Source: a virus. From it: a stretch of DNA of 45,361 nucleotides. A program made the translations under genes and the position numbers. Positions 1-9,600 of the stretch are shown here, piece after piece. How positions within the stretch are numbered: position 1 is the stretch's first letter; each line of letters begins with the position of its first letter. The notes under the pieces were generated by a model, which saw only the letters and a program-made list of their open reading frames with translations, did not search any database and had not been told where the DNA came from. The DNA lies in IMG/VR virus record IMGVR_UViG_3300021962_000198, positions 1 to 45,361 of that record. One strand, given 5' to 3'.

Positions 1-448
1 CAACATATCTCCATTTAGTATCTGGATCACTATCGCTAGATTTACCGCCATAAGGTCTAATAAAACCTTCTTCTGTACCATAACTACCTGCACTTATAGA
101 ACCCATATTTTCACCAAAAATAACATATCCATTCAATACTTGTTGATCACTAAAAAGTTTTACAGCAATGTTACCGGTTGTATTTGCACCCCAGTAAATA
201 GGCTTTAAATAACCCTTAACATTAAAATATTTAAATGGAATTAATTCATGATTATATCTCATACCTCCATCTTCAAAATAAGCATTGATATATGGATTAG
301 AATTATAACCAGACTCTTTCATGAAGGTTTTATATTCTTCAATTTCAGGGCTATTTTTAATAGCTTCGAAAAAATCATATACTGTTACGATAGATTTTGG
401 TGAAATTTTCTCGGAAATATATTGTTCGAATAGTTTTACAGGTTTCAT
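1..448 (-). CDS. Putative internal head protein with capsid-targeting-like N-terminus (partial, 3' end off the window)
   Basis: An open frame of 149 codons runs from ATG at 448-446 to the left edge without a stop, so the C-terminus is missing. The protein begins MKPVKLFEQYISEK. This nearly matches the starts of the proteins at 44619-45308 and 42646-43071, and resembles the T4 internal-protein targeting tag MKTYQEFIAEA. Residues 11-13 (I-S-E) fit the L/I-x-E site of the T4-type prohead protease gp21. The rest is soluble-looking with many Gly, Tyr and Asn residues and no domain I recognise. It follows the tail-tube-like gene by 10 bases. Function inferred only from the tag: packaged in the prohead, trimmed after residue 13 and present inside the mature head. 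Confidence 0.75.
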   Translation of the reverse strand, partial: MKPVKLFEQYISEKISPKSIVTVYDFFEAIKNSPEIEEYKTFMKESGYNSNPYINAYFEDGGMRYNHELIPFKYFNVKGYLKPIYWGANTTGNIAVKLFSDQQVLNGYVIFGENMGSISAGSYGTEEGFIRPYGGKSSDSDPDTKWRYV

Positions 449-458
449 ATATTATATA

Positions 459-1010
459 TTATTCTATTTCCAGTCTCAGATTTAATTTATTATAAACAAA
501 CGTAACTTCAAATGTACTAAAATCAGACACGTTCTCCGAGAAATTTAAATTTAATTCATTGATAGAATTCATAATACAATCAGTGAATTCCATATAAGCA
601 ACAGATGCACCTTCAGAATCTAATATTCTTAAACTAAGTGGATCAATATACGCCTGTTTAGTTGATCTAGCATAATACCAAAGTAATGTGTCCATCATGA
701 TCCAATAATTAATAAAACCGTCCAGCAGTTGCATAGTAACCGTGAATTCTCTATTAATTGCATTTTGAATAGGCATTGCGCCTCTATGATACCTTTTAGT
801 ACCATCGTTATCTTCTTGTGTTACTGGTTCAAATGCAACGCCTGGTATATTAATACCCTGAATGCTATAATTTACAAAATCTACAGGTTCTGACAATAAA
901 TTACCAGGTACCTTATTCAAATATTTTTTATATTTATCAGATACTTCGGTAGGTATAAACCCTCTGGGAAACCTAAAATCAAATGCATTATTTCTACTAT
1001 TAAGAACCAT
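459..1010 (-). CDS. Putative tail-tube-fold virion protein (gp19-like)
   Basis: This 183-aa protein resembles contractile-phage tail tube proteins in size and strand pattern. It has an early S-I-Q-G-I-N-I-P-G segment, a central F-T-V-T-M-Q-L-L-D-G strand followed by N-Y-W, and an L-R-I-L-D-S-E-G turn. It closes with F-T-D-C and T-F-E-V-T-F-V-Y strands. T4 gp19 has 163 residues and a similar order. If correct, copies would stack as hexameric rings forming the inner tube of the tail. The gene starts 2 bases after the stop of the 687-aa structural gene, so it is probably co-transcribed. It could instead be a tube-like terminator or tube-initiator protein. The call rests on pattern only. Confidence 0.45.
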   Translation of the reverse strand: MVLNSRNNAFDFRFPRGFIPTEVSDKYKKYLNKVPGNLLSEPVDFVNYSIQGINIPGVAFEPVTQEDNDGTKRYHRGAMPIQNAINREFTVTMQLLDGFINYWIMMDTLLWYYARSTKQAYIDPLSLRILDSEGASVAYMEFTDCIMNSINELNLNFSENVSDFSTFEVTFVYNKLNLRLEIE

Positions 1011-1012
1011 AA

Positions 1013-3076
1013 TTAAATTTTAAATTTACCAGATAAAATCATATTTTCATCTATGCCATTATTAACGCTAATATAAAAAGTGTTATTTTTCATGCCTCTG
1101 ATAGTATTAGCGTTTGCTTCGCTAATCTTAAATAAGACTTCACCTTCACCTAAATTAATCTCTTTATTAGATACGTGATTAAATTTTAACTTTTGATTTC
1201 CGTCACCAAATGTCATAATAACATTTTCAGTATTTACGAATGACATTAATTCAACATCATCGCCTCTTCTTTTTGCTATAACAAATTTGTAATACGAAGT
1301 AAATGGTGGAATATCAATAATTAAATCTCCCTCATTCTTAAATTCAGAAGTATCTACCTCGGTAATATTTTGTGTCATAATGTTTTCATTTGCAGTATCA
1401 AATATAATATTAGATTTTGATGCAATAACATTATGTCTTTCAATAAATGTCGGAACATATTTTACACTCTTTGGTAAATTGTCAGTAAAAATGCCTTGTA
1501 TAATTTTATTAGAAGCCATTTGAGGCAAAACATTATATACTTCAGTTAATTGGTTAGGTGAGTTTATTTTTAATTTTTGTAATCTTTTACCATATTTAGC
1601 TGCTTGACCTATTGTTAAACTTGCACGCTTAACAATCTGTGTATTGTCAGTTTGATTCCAAATTCTCATTGTTACATCTATTGAAAAATGAGAAGCTAAA
1701 TTACTATTAATAATAACAGGTCTAAATACAATAGGTGTATTAAAATCTTCGTATTGAGTATAAGTTGTTTGAAATGTTTTTATTTCAGATGTACCTACAT
1801 GCTCAAACACATCAACATCAAAAAGAACCACTATATCATCGGAAGTTGTTGTAATTTGATTTAAAATATATGATTCAAATGCACCTATGGAATTATCTTT
1901 TTCTCCATAAATTTTAAAATAATCACCGTCTGTTGCGTCTTCAATGATTACTGTAAAATCCTGAAATTCATCCTCCCTTGAAACCGTAAATTTATTTTCT
2001 TCACCGGTATAAAAATAATCATAGCCATCAATAGTTATTAATCTATCAATCAACTTAAATGAAATTTCATAATTAGAAGTAAGGTCTAAGTCGCTTGACC
2101 CGAGTGTACCGTCACCATAAAATAAATCATTGAATTCCTCGTTTTGATTAACTAAAGTTGGAATTTTAATATCAATAAATTTACTCCACAGTGTTTCACC
2201 TAAAATAAATGGTTTTGGATTAGCATATTCATAATTACTAGTATTCAAATAAACCAATTGTGTTAGATAGTTTCTAACATTAGATTGTCTTTTAGCTGCT
2301 ACTTGAAATAAGAAACCTTCATAACCTCTAGCAGCAAAACTAAAACCACTTCTTAAGTGAAGTCTAATACCGTCATATTTAATATAATTAATATTAGCTG
2401 TCGCATTAGTTTGTGAATTTAAAAGATCAGTTTCATTTCCACCAGCCCAATCAACATTATTATTAATGTAATTAAACATTTCATAATCTCCAGTTGAATC
2501 GTAACCTAATAACGCATATTTAGTATTAGTAGAATCCGCTTTTACAGCATGATATCTACCGATGGTTTGATTAATATCATTACCAGTATTTTCATCAGGA
2601 TTTGCGAATAATGGATTTGCTCTTGTGTCAACTATAATTTTACCACCAATTAGACCCTCGTATGAGTATTCAATTGTACCATTTTGTGTAGGTGTAAACT
2701 GACCAATCATTGTAGTACTAGAATATGAATAAATTCCTAAATTACCACTAATTGTAAAAAGACTTGGATTGGCTAATTGACTTAGATTAAATTTATAAGT
2801 TTTTCCATTTTGTAACAATAGGGTTCTTGCTGCAAAATTTTCAACAGACAAATAACCTCCACTTTGTGTTACGTCAAAATTTACAACAGCACTACCCAAT
2901 TCACTAATTAAATGACGTTGTTTAGTAGAATCGCCTTTAATAGTGTCTAAGAATTTTACCTCGCTACCATTGTCATCCACTTCTATTTGATAGTTAGATG
3001 GATTACTCTGATCGTGGTAAATAAATTCTAATAGAATATCAGAATCTAGATAAAAATATCTTGATGATTGTGCCAT
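1013..3076 (-). CDS. Large virion structural protein, unassigned (687 aa)
   Basis: I do not recognise this family. The sequence is rich in Asn, Thr, Ser, Ile and aromatic residues with alternating hydrophobic patterns, as expected for a mostly beta-stranded structural protein. There is no signal peptide, membrane segment or enzymatic motif. It starts MAQSSRYFYLDSDILLEF, and the C-terminus ends in a strand-like M-I-L-S-G-K-F-K-I. It sits between the spanin-like gene (8-base gap) and the tail-tube-like gene (2-base gap), inside a run of tail and fibre genes. A baseplate or tail-decoration role is the most economical reading. Confidence that it is a real gene is high; functional confidence is low. 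Confidence 0.6.
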   Translation of the reverse strand: MAQSSRYFYLDSDILLEFIYHDQSNPSNYQIEVDDNGSEVKFLDTIKGDSTKQRHLISELGSAVVNFDVTQSGGYLSVENFAARTLLLQNGKTYKFNLSQLANPSLFTISGNLGIYSYSSTTMIGQFTPTQNGTIEYSYEGLIGGKIIVDTRANPLFANPDENTGNDINQTIGRYHAVKADSTNTKYALLGYDSTGDYEMFNYINNNVDWAGGNETDLLNSQTNATANINYIKYDGIRLHLRSGFSFAARGYEGFLFQVAAKRQSNVRNYLTQLVYLNTSNYEYANPKPFILGETLWSKFIDIKIPTLVNQNEEFNDLFYGDGTLGSSDLDLTSNYEISFKLIDRLITIDGYDYFYTGEENKFTVSREDEFQDFTVIIEDATDGDYFKIYGEKDNSIGAFESYILNQITTTSDDIVVLFDVDVFEHVGTSEIKTFQTTYTQYEDFNTPIVFRPVIINSNLASHFSIDVTMRIWNQTDNTQIVKRASLTIGQAAKYGKRLQKLKINSPNQLTEVYNVLPQMASNKIIQGIFTDNLPKSVKYVPTFIERHNVIASKSNIIFDTANENIMTQNITEVDTSEFKNEGDLIIDIPPFTSYYKFVIAKRRGDDVELMSFVNTENVIMTFGDGNQKLKFNHVSNKEINLGEGEVLFKISEANANTIRGMKNNTFYISVNNGIDENMILSGKFKI

Positions 3077-3084
3077 ATGTTTTG

Positions 3085-3906
3085 TTAAAATCTCAAGAAT
3101 TTAGGCGACCAATAAAGTCCAAGACCAATTGAAGGTCCAACACTAATTACTTGATTATTATTTAAATTTATACCATAACCAACCCCGACGCCAATTGACC
3201 ATCCCGCTTTTTTCTCAGCTCGTTGATTAAGTTTACTATTTATTAAGTTTATATTTTCTATATTTCCAATCGTTAAACCAGGGTAAGAAGTTGCTATTTT
3301 AATAGTATTGAATCCGTCAACTTCTTCTACAGCAGCACTAAGTGTAAGTGTTTGCTCAATATTAAATTGATTAGGTCCTATAACGTTAAATCTGCCGTTC
3401 AATCTATCATATGAAACAATAGTTGATCCATTTAAACTTCTAGTATTACCTTTACCAAAATCATCATATTTTTTAAAATTAATTTTACTAGTAGTTGAAT
3501 CAATAACAACCACACTAGCTTCAGCTAATAAACTATCCTTAATTCTAATTTCAGCCCTAAGCAAAGAATTAATTTTATTTAAATCCTTATTTAAATTAAG
3601 AACACCATTATATTTTTTGATTAATTTTTTTTGATCTTCTGTTAAATTAGCAATATCAAATTCATAACCTTTAATAGTTGAAATCATATCACCGTTCTTA
3701 CTCTTTAAAACCCTAACAGAATCTTTAGAAACTAAATAATTATTATAATTTCTATTGGCACTAGCCTCTGCAGTTTTTACTTCCTGCTTAAGACTTGATA
3801 TTGTATTACATTGTTTTAAAAACAATAATACGAATATTGCTCCAGCAATAAAGGTTAAAGCTGTTCTACTAAGAGATATGTTTTTAATTTTTTCTAACAT
3901 CATCAT
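3085..3906 (-). CDS. Membrane-anchored coiled-coil protein, candidate spanin-like lysis protein
   Basis: The 273-aa product has a short basic N-terminus and one hydrophobic helix at about residues 15-30 (T-A-L-T-F-I-A-G-A-I-F-V-L-L-F-L). A long heptad-like Lys/Glu/Leu/Asn segment follows at about 35-125, then a beta-rich C-terminal part. The last ~40 residues alternate Gly and hydrophobics and end in aromatic W-S-P-K-F-L-R-F. An inner-membrane anchor followed by a periplasmic coiled coil is the architecture of i-spanins. The strand-rich tail with terminal Phe could contact the outer membrane. Similar proteins occur in Bacteroidota phages without assigned function. Three successive ATGs (3906, 3903, 3900) make the exact start uncertain. 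It might instead be a tail-assembly or membrane structural protein. Confidence 0.5.
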   Translation of the reverse strand: MMMLEKIKNISLSRTALTFIAGAIFVLLFLKQCNTISSLKQEVKTAEASANRNYNNYLVSKDSVRVLKSKNGDMISTIKGYEFDIANLTEDQKKLIKKYNGVLNLNKDLNKINSLLRAEIRIKDSLLAEASVVVIDSTTSKINFKKYDDFGKGNTRSLNGSTIVSYDRLNGRFNVIGPNQFNIEQTLTLSAAVEEVDGFNTIKIATSYPGLTIGNIENINLINSKLNQRAEKKAGWSIGVGVGYGINLNNNQVISVGPSIGLGLYWSPKFLRF

Positions 3907-3910
3907 TTAT

Positions 3911-4573
3911 TTATACTTGTTGGAATTGGCTTCCACCTCCGCCGCCTCCGCTATTACATACATCAGTACTGTTAACATATCCATTTAATATGTAATACCA
4001 ATTAAATCCATCAGAATAATATCCACCCGAAGGTATAGACATTTGATCTTGATCAGCAAAGACCGCAGTACCTACTTGTAAAGCAAATTCAGAGTAAACT
4101 GTTCTTGTTTCAAATGCACTATTACATGCGGTGAACTGATCATAATCAAAACTTAAAGTGTATGCAGTAAGATTATTATTTCTGCTTGACGTTGCAGTTG
4201 GTGTAGGTGTCGCAGTTGGGCCTGCACCAGAAGGACTAGTTGGTGTTGGAGTTGGGCCTGCACCAGAAGGACTAGTTGGTGTTGGAGTTGGGCCTGCACC
4301 AGAAGGACTAGTTGGTGTTGGAGTTGGGCCTGTGCCAGAACCTGATGATGTGCCTGCTTGGGAAACATTAATTGTATCAGTCGTGGAACCGTTTCCATGT
4401 CTAACTGTTAATACAGCATTTCTTGCTGATCCGGCATTAGGTGATACAGTAATAGTCCATTCATCTGTAGTACCTACTCGCGTAATGGTAATCCAGCTAG
4501 GTGGAGTGTCCCATGCATAAGCTGTACCCAGTGGAGTAATATTTACCGTTCTTGAATAATCGTTTGCTGCCAT
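3911..4573 (-). CDS. BACON-domain tail protein with Thr-Pro repeat linker and Cys-bounded C-terminal module
   Basis: The 220-aa protein has three parts. Residues about 1-76 match a BACON domain (Bacteroidetes-associated carbohydrate-binding often N-terminal). Signs are P-S-W-I-T-I near residue 25, then W-T-I-T-V-S-P-N-A-G-S-A-R-N-A and terminal I-N-V-S-Q-A-G. Residues about 80-135 are a linker of three identical 12-residue PTPTPTSPSGAG-type repeats plus a degenerate copy. Residues 150-206 form a module bounded by Cys150 and Cys206 with G-Y-Y-S-D-G and W-Y-Y-I-L-N-G-Y-V. Modules of this type recur in the 2465-aa protein. A glycine run precedes the end. BACON domains often bind mucin or glycans in Bacteroidota, so an exposed adhesin or decoration role on the tail is plausible. 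Confidence 0.75.
   Translation of the reverse strand: MAANDYSRTVNITPLGTAYAWDTPPSWITITRVGTTDEWTITVSPNAGSARNAVLTVRHGNGSTTDTINVSQAGTSSGSGTGPTPTPTSPSGAGPTPTPTSPSGAGPTPTPTSPSGAGPTATPTPTATSSRNNNLTAYTLSFDYDQFTACNSAFETRTVYSEFALQVGTAVFADQDQMSIPSGGYYSDGFNWYYILNGYVNSTDVCNSGGGGGGSQFQQV
4218..4340. repeat. Three perfect 36-bp tandem repeats encoding a Thr-Pro/Ser-Gly linker
   Basis: Units at 4218-4253, 4254-4289 and 4290-4325 are identical 36-mers beginning gggcctgcaccagaagga. A partial fourth copy begins at 4326 (gggcctgtgccagaa). On the minus strand each unit adds 12 in-frame residues to the BACON protein. Perfect identity points to recent expansion or slippage. Confidence 0.95.
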
Positions 4574-4593
4574 TTTATTTGTTTATGTTTTTA

Positions 4594-4601
4594 TATTTAT
4601 C
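4594..4601 (-). promoter_or_regulatory. Late-promoter candidate, GATAAATA variant, upstream of the BACON gene
   Basis: On the minus strand GATAAATA ends 20 bases before the ATG at 4573, in the 37-base gap after the fibre gene. It differs by one base from the recurrent GATATATA found in other gaps and by one base from the T4 late promoter TATAAATA. Confidence 0.5.
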
Positions 4602-4610
4602 TTCTTTTTA

Positions 4611-6635
4611 TTATACAGTTATAATACTTGCCACCAGGGTGCCTGAGGTTGTACCTCCAGATTGTTGTACATATGATGTTAATGTATATGGATATGTACC
4701 AGCTGGTAATGTTACAGATGAAGAACTTTCATTGCTACTTGCGCCACCACTCGTATGATAAGCGACCAATGTAACACCGTTAACCGCTAAAGTTGCTTGA
4801 CCAGCGTTGCTTATATTATAAGGCATATAAGCGCTAGCCTTAAATGTCATAGAACCGCCAGAGATATTCACATAACCTGTTACAGATTGTGTCGCCGATG
4901 TATTTGGACTACTAAAACTAGATGTTACTGAAGTGGCTGCGCCCCACGTTGCTGTCGCTCCCGCGCCTGAACCGCTACTAGTTGGGGTTGGGGTTGGACC
5001 TGCGCCTGAACCGCTACTAGTTGGAGTTGGGGTTGGACCTGCACCTGAACCACTACTAGTTGGAGTTGGAGTTGGACCTGAAATAGGTGCAACGCTCACA
5101 ACATTAGAATCTACATAATATGGTGCAAATTGTTGTATTCTAAAATACATCGTAACGGTAGGTATGCCAGGCAATTGCAAGGTATTAGCAGAACAACTTC
5201 CCGTACTATTTACATTTCCAGTGTTAAACGTTGGATCTGAAGAAGCTTGTAAATTCATAGTTTGACAAGCTCCTGGAATTGTAGCGTTAAATGTAGCTAC
5301 ACCATTCAGTGGGTTTATACTTACACTATTTAAAACAGGTACACCACTGTTATCAATAGTTGGCGTTGGAGTTGGATCAACTGTAATAGGAGTAATTGTC
5401 CATATAACAGAAACGTTAGAATCATCAGGGTGAGTAACTGATACATACCATGGTAAACCAACTGTTGTACTGCTAGTAACAACTTTAATGCGATTATTAT
5501 TAGGTTCCATAGTTAAAGTTAAACCTGATCTATTAACAGAAACATTACCTTGTGTCGGATCTGAAGTAGCTGGATTAATAGCATACTCTAAATAAAGTGT
5601 AGTAACTTGATTATATGCTGCTGTTAAACTAGTTGAATTAGTAGCAGACAATGTTGCACTAGAAACTGGAGTTCCATCTTGATTTGCATTAATATCTCCA
5701 CCTGAAACTGAAACTGTATCACCTGCAGGGGAACCATCTTGATTTGCATTAATATCTCCACCTGAAATACCAACACTATCTCCAACTGGTGCACCACAAT
5801 CAGTACATAATTCTCTCCATTCAGGTGAACCTGAATTTGCATAATATGCTTCAACTACATCTAGATCCGTGTTGAATCTAATCATACCAACTTGAGGTAC
5901 ACTAGGTCGTTGACCGGTTGTACCAGAAGGCAATCTTAAATAACCTTTAAATTCTGCATTAATATCAACGTCTAAGATACCGGTTCCAGATGTATGTAAT
6001 TTAATATTGGTAGCACCAATAGATTTGATATCTACCCCAGCGCCATTTAAATTCAGTGTAGATGTATTGGCTGTTAAACTTATTTTATCAGTTAAAATTG
6101 AAAAGGCAATATTAGAACTTCCAAATGCATTCTGCAAACTAAACTTAGAGAAAACCCCGTCAGCTTCACTAGTTAAAACTAATTCTTTATTAGTGCTATG
6201 TTGAAGTTTTAAATAATTTTCAAAAATATCATCTTTAGCAATAGTTAATCTAGCATTGGTAGAAATATCTCCATCGTTAAAATCTTCTTCAAAATTAGGA
6301 TCGCCTAGCCAAATAATGGGTAAATTTAAATCAGAACTTCTTTTAGGTTTTAGAATAGTAACTTCATTAAAACCATCATTATTAATATCTACTTCAACTT
6401 TATACCAAGGACTATCAGTTGCGCCTGAATCTCCTTTTTCTCCAGTCACGCCGATATCACCTTTTTGACCTTTTTGACCTGTGGACCCTACTTGACCCTG
6501 ATCACCCTTTTGACCCTTAGGTCCAGCAGGTCCTCCACCATTTGCCAAAATCTGGTCAAAATTATAATTAATCTTTTCAAACTTTATGGAGTCCGAATCG
6601 CTTGGATGTAATATCTCTTGAATGTTAATTGCCAT
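4611..6635 (-). CDS. Collagen-like tail fibre / adhesin with Thr-Pro linker
   Basis: The 674-aa protein starts with an attachment-type segment (I-Q-E-I-L-H-P-S-D-S-D then K-I-N-Y-N-F). It is shared in pattern with the short fibre at 19772-20323. Thirteen Gly-X-Y triplets follow at residues 35-73 (GPAGPKGQKGDQ and so on), a collagen-like trimerising stalk. Next come beta-rich fibre modules and a duplicated 20-residue unit containing S-G-G-D-I-N-A-N-Q-D-G. After two or three Ig-like stretches there is a linker of 13-residue PTPTPTSSGSGAG repeats and a C-terminal beta domain of about 120 residues. This fits a trimeric fibre with an exposed distal tip. It lies 1 base after the giant 2465-aa gene. 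Confidence 0.8.
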   Translation of the reverse strand: MAINIQEILHPSDSDSIKFEKINYNFDQILANGGGPAGPKGQKGDQGQVGSTGQKGQKGDIGVTGEKGDSGATDSPWYKVEVDINNDGFNEVTILKPKRSSDLNLPIIWLGDPNFEEDFNDGDISTNARLTIAKDDIFENYLKLQHSTNKELVLTSEADGVFSKFSLQNAFGSSNIAFSILTDKISLTANTSTLNLNGAGVDIKSIGATNIKLHTSGTGILDVDINAEFKGYLRLPSGTTGQRPSVPQVGMIRFNTDLDVVEAYYANSGSPEWRELCTDCGAPVGDSVGISGGDINANQDGSPAGDTVSVSGGDINANQDGTPVSSATLSATNSTSLTAAYNQVTTLYLEYAINPATSDPTQGNVSVNRSGLTLTMEPNNNRIKVVTSSTTVGLPWYVSVTHPDDSNVSVIWTITPITVDPTPTPTIDNSGVPVLNSVSINPLNGVATFNATIPGACQTMNLQASSDPTFNTGNVNSTGSCSANTLQLPGIPTVTMYFRIQQFAPYYVDSNVVSVAPISGPTPTPTSSGSGAGPTPTPTSSGSGAGPTPTPTSSGSGAGATATWGAATSVTSSFSSPNTSATQSVTGYVNISGGSMTFKASAYMPYNISNAGQATLAVNGVTLVAYHTSGGASSNESSSSVTLPAGTYPYTLTSYVQQSGGTTSGTLVASIITV
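4957..5073. repeat. 39-bp tandem repeats encoding the fibre's Thr-Pro linker
   Basis: Three near-identical 39-base units (4957-4995, 4996-5034, 5035-5073) each carry cctgaaccgctactagttgg or a close variant. They are followed by the start of a fourth (ggacct). Each encodes 13 residues (PTPTPTSSGSGAG). Unit length differs from the 36-base units of the neighbouring gene although the encoded composition is alike. Confidence 0.92.
5674..5767. repeat. Direct repeat, two 34-bp copies with 60-bp period, in the fibre gene
   Basis: The sequence ccatcttgatttgcattaat plus the following 14 bases occurs at 5674-5707 and again at 5734-5767. It encodes the duplicated S-G-G-D-I-N-A-N-Q-D-G unit. The copies are identical over 34 bases, which suggests a recent 20-codon duplication. 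Confidence 0.9.
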
Positions 6636-6636
6636 T

Positions 6637-9600
6637 TTATGACTTTATTTTTATCATAGGTTTGATGTCGTAAGAATATCCTAATCTTTTATTATATATC
6701 AATCTAAAATTCATAGGCTTTTGCTTATGTGGTTTAAACGTAAAATTATTATCTGGTGAAAATCCACCTTCACTTATAGAATTCAAACTTGACACATCTT
6801 GAATTGTTGAAGCACTACCTTTGAATTTTCTAGTATAAAGAGATATTGAATCTACTACAAATTTTTGTAAAATATTTTTATTAATATAGAGCTCAGCATC
6901 ATCTGATAGTGTTGTTTTATCACCAGCAGAATTTTCTTCTGTTACATAATTTTGAATTTTAGCCAGTACACCATCATTTTTCAATAATCTAGTAGCAGCG
7001 TTAATAACATAAAAATCCGCGATAATTTCGTTCTCATCTTCGAAAAATAACACCTCAGCCTGATTAGTATTATTTTTTAAAATCTCATCCAATTGTTCTT
7101 GACTACCTACAATTTGATAAGTAAACGAAATGATATCATAATTATTTCTAATCTTCATTGCTGTAGAAGCAAAATAAGATTTTTCTTCAGTATTGTCTAA
7201 CGTACCTGGAATTTCTTCATTTTTACCACCTGGGAAAGATCTAGTATAATAGCCAGCATCCCATGAAGATCTAAATACATTTACGTTCTTTTTAGAGATA
7301 GCTATCTCATCAATTAACGGATACAAAGGTAGTTTATCAGATGACTCAGACAACTTAGTTACACCTTCTGGATTGATCTCATTCACTTTATGATAAAAAT
7401 GATTTTTAATAATTCCCCAGTTTAAATCATGTACACCGTTATCTTGTATAAACCCTACATTAAATGTTGTACCACATCTATTATATCTTTCATAATAACC
7501 TTTAGCCACAGAAATGTCGCGGGCGTTACTAAGAGAATGTTTGTATAACAAAGATTCAAATCCTACTTCTCTTTGATCACCACTCGCTTGAATTCTATTT
7601 GACTTGAAATGAGTATACATGTCAGTAAACGTAATCACAGGTCTTAGATCAACAGTGTATGGACCGTTATGTCTAATTAAAAATGGATAATATGATGCAT
7701 CTTCAGACGAAACCAAGTTATAACCAATGGTACCTTTGAATAATTTATAACTTTTAGGTTTATCATTGTCCTCTTCAATAGAAAGAGTAGCATACTTGAT
7801 TATCTCATTACCGTCCTCAAAATTAATAACAAATCTATTATTGTTAACCGAACCATTTTCTTCAACCGTAGTATACTTGACACTGTTATCATTTAAACTT
7901 AACATGTCAGCAACGTTGTGAATTGATATTTTATCTAATAAATTTTTATGAATATTTGTACCACCATTTGTATAGTAATACTTAATTTGCTTTTGTAAAT
8001 AATTAGGCAAATATTCAACATCCAACACATCATTAGGATCGTTTACATTAACTGGGGGACCACTAACCTTAAGTATATTTGTTCCTTCAACTGCGTAAAT
8101 AGAAAATTTATAAATAGAGTTTCCTGGCGTATTAGGATATAAATCCATCAATACATCGCCGTATAATCCGTTTTCACCCAATAGAATTTGATTTTCAAAA
8201 TCAGGAATACTTCCATCAAAATGATTTATACCTTGTACGTCATAAGGTGATTGACCAGTAAAGTCCGTATCATTCCATGCTAATGCACCATCGAATGATG
8301 TGTTAGCATAAATGTAATCCCCAATGGTGTGATCATAAACAATTTTATGATTTAATTCGTAAAGTAATTTTCTATTCATATTACCCTTTATCCAGTAATC
8401 ACTAATATTTAGCGTAATAAAGAATATTACAAATTTGAATTTTTTATTTTGAATAACCTCAAATTCTACATCATTGCTGTTTGTATCGGTATTGGTTTTT
8501 AATAGAATACTAAATTTATATCCGTTAAATTCGCTATTCTTAACAAAATCTAAGGCTACATCATTTGTAAACTCTTTTCTGCTTTTTAATACAACTTTTA
8601 AACCCTTAAAAATAGTACTAGCAAAATCCGTATTACCACCACCATCAATTAATGTATATTTTTTCTTTAATTCAGTTTTAAAGAAAGTATTATTAACATC
8701 GGTTGGATTTAAATATCCTTGTGTATAATTACCAAAATTATTGTAAATATTTTCAATATCTTCAATGTTGAGATTTTTTTCAAAACCATCAACAATCATA
8801 AATTTATCAAAATAATTATTTCTAGTACTTTTAAATAGAGAAGGTGTAAGTTCAAAATCCTCAATAAAATTAATATAAGAGAATGTGTCATTTAATTGGT
8901 CATATCTCATGTATGTAGGAACTTTATCCATATAAAACCATTCATGAGTCATCTCGTTTTTACTACGCGATATTGCCGATAAGTCTGGTGAGAAATTAGT
9001 TCTACCAAAAGCTTCGTTAGCATTTAAGTAATATGGCTTATCTCTAACGGTCAATGAATCTTTTAAAACCCACTTGTTAATATTAGGTACCACTCTAGAA
9101 TTAGTTGCAAACTCTTTTAATTGATTTTCTTTTAATCTATCAAACTCGCTAGTAATATTTTCAGGCAAAATAGTATTTACCGACTCTTCGCTTAATATAC
9201 CAGATAAATTAGCAAAATAATTATTTGGACTTAATGCAAAATTATCGTCAAATATTTCGTTAGCAGATAGCAATGTATTAAATTCACCAGTGATTGGATC
9301 AATATTATTTAATACGTGATCATACGGTTCGTATGAAATATTATCTCTTGTTTCATATTCCAATTCTTTTAATTCTGAATTTGAAGTATCATAAAAATCA
9401 AAATTCATATCATAGATATCATATGCCGAAAACAAACCTATTCTAACAACGTTCTTGTTAAAAACTCTAGCCTCTCCGTTACCTATGTCTGATTTATCTT
9501 CTAAAATTAGTTTGAAATTAGTGGAATTTTGCACCGTAATATCTTCCACTATATCGATAACTTTGTTAAAAACACCCGGTAATCTTGTTTCTAAATAATC

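Noticed and set aside
3908-3915. TATAAATA (minus strand) just before the spanin-like gene
   Set aside because: It is formed by the preceding stop codon and leader and ends 1 base before the ATG. A T4-type start site would then fall inside the gene, so chance is more likely.
4158-4520. Plus-strand open frames over the Thr-Pro repeats (also near 4933-5118 and 13541-13780)
   Set aside because: They are shadows of the repeat-coding minus-strand genes, rich in Val-Gly from the complementary repeat, and lack neighbours on that strand.
4218-5073. Regular repeats as a CRISPR array
   Set aside because: Units are contiguous without spacers, in frame, and encode a protein linker.
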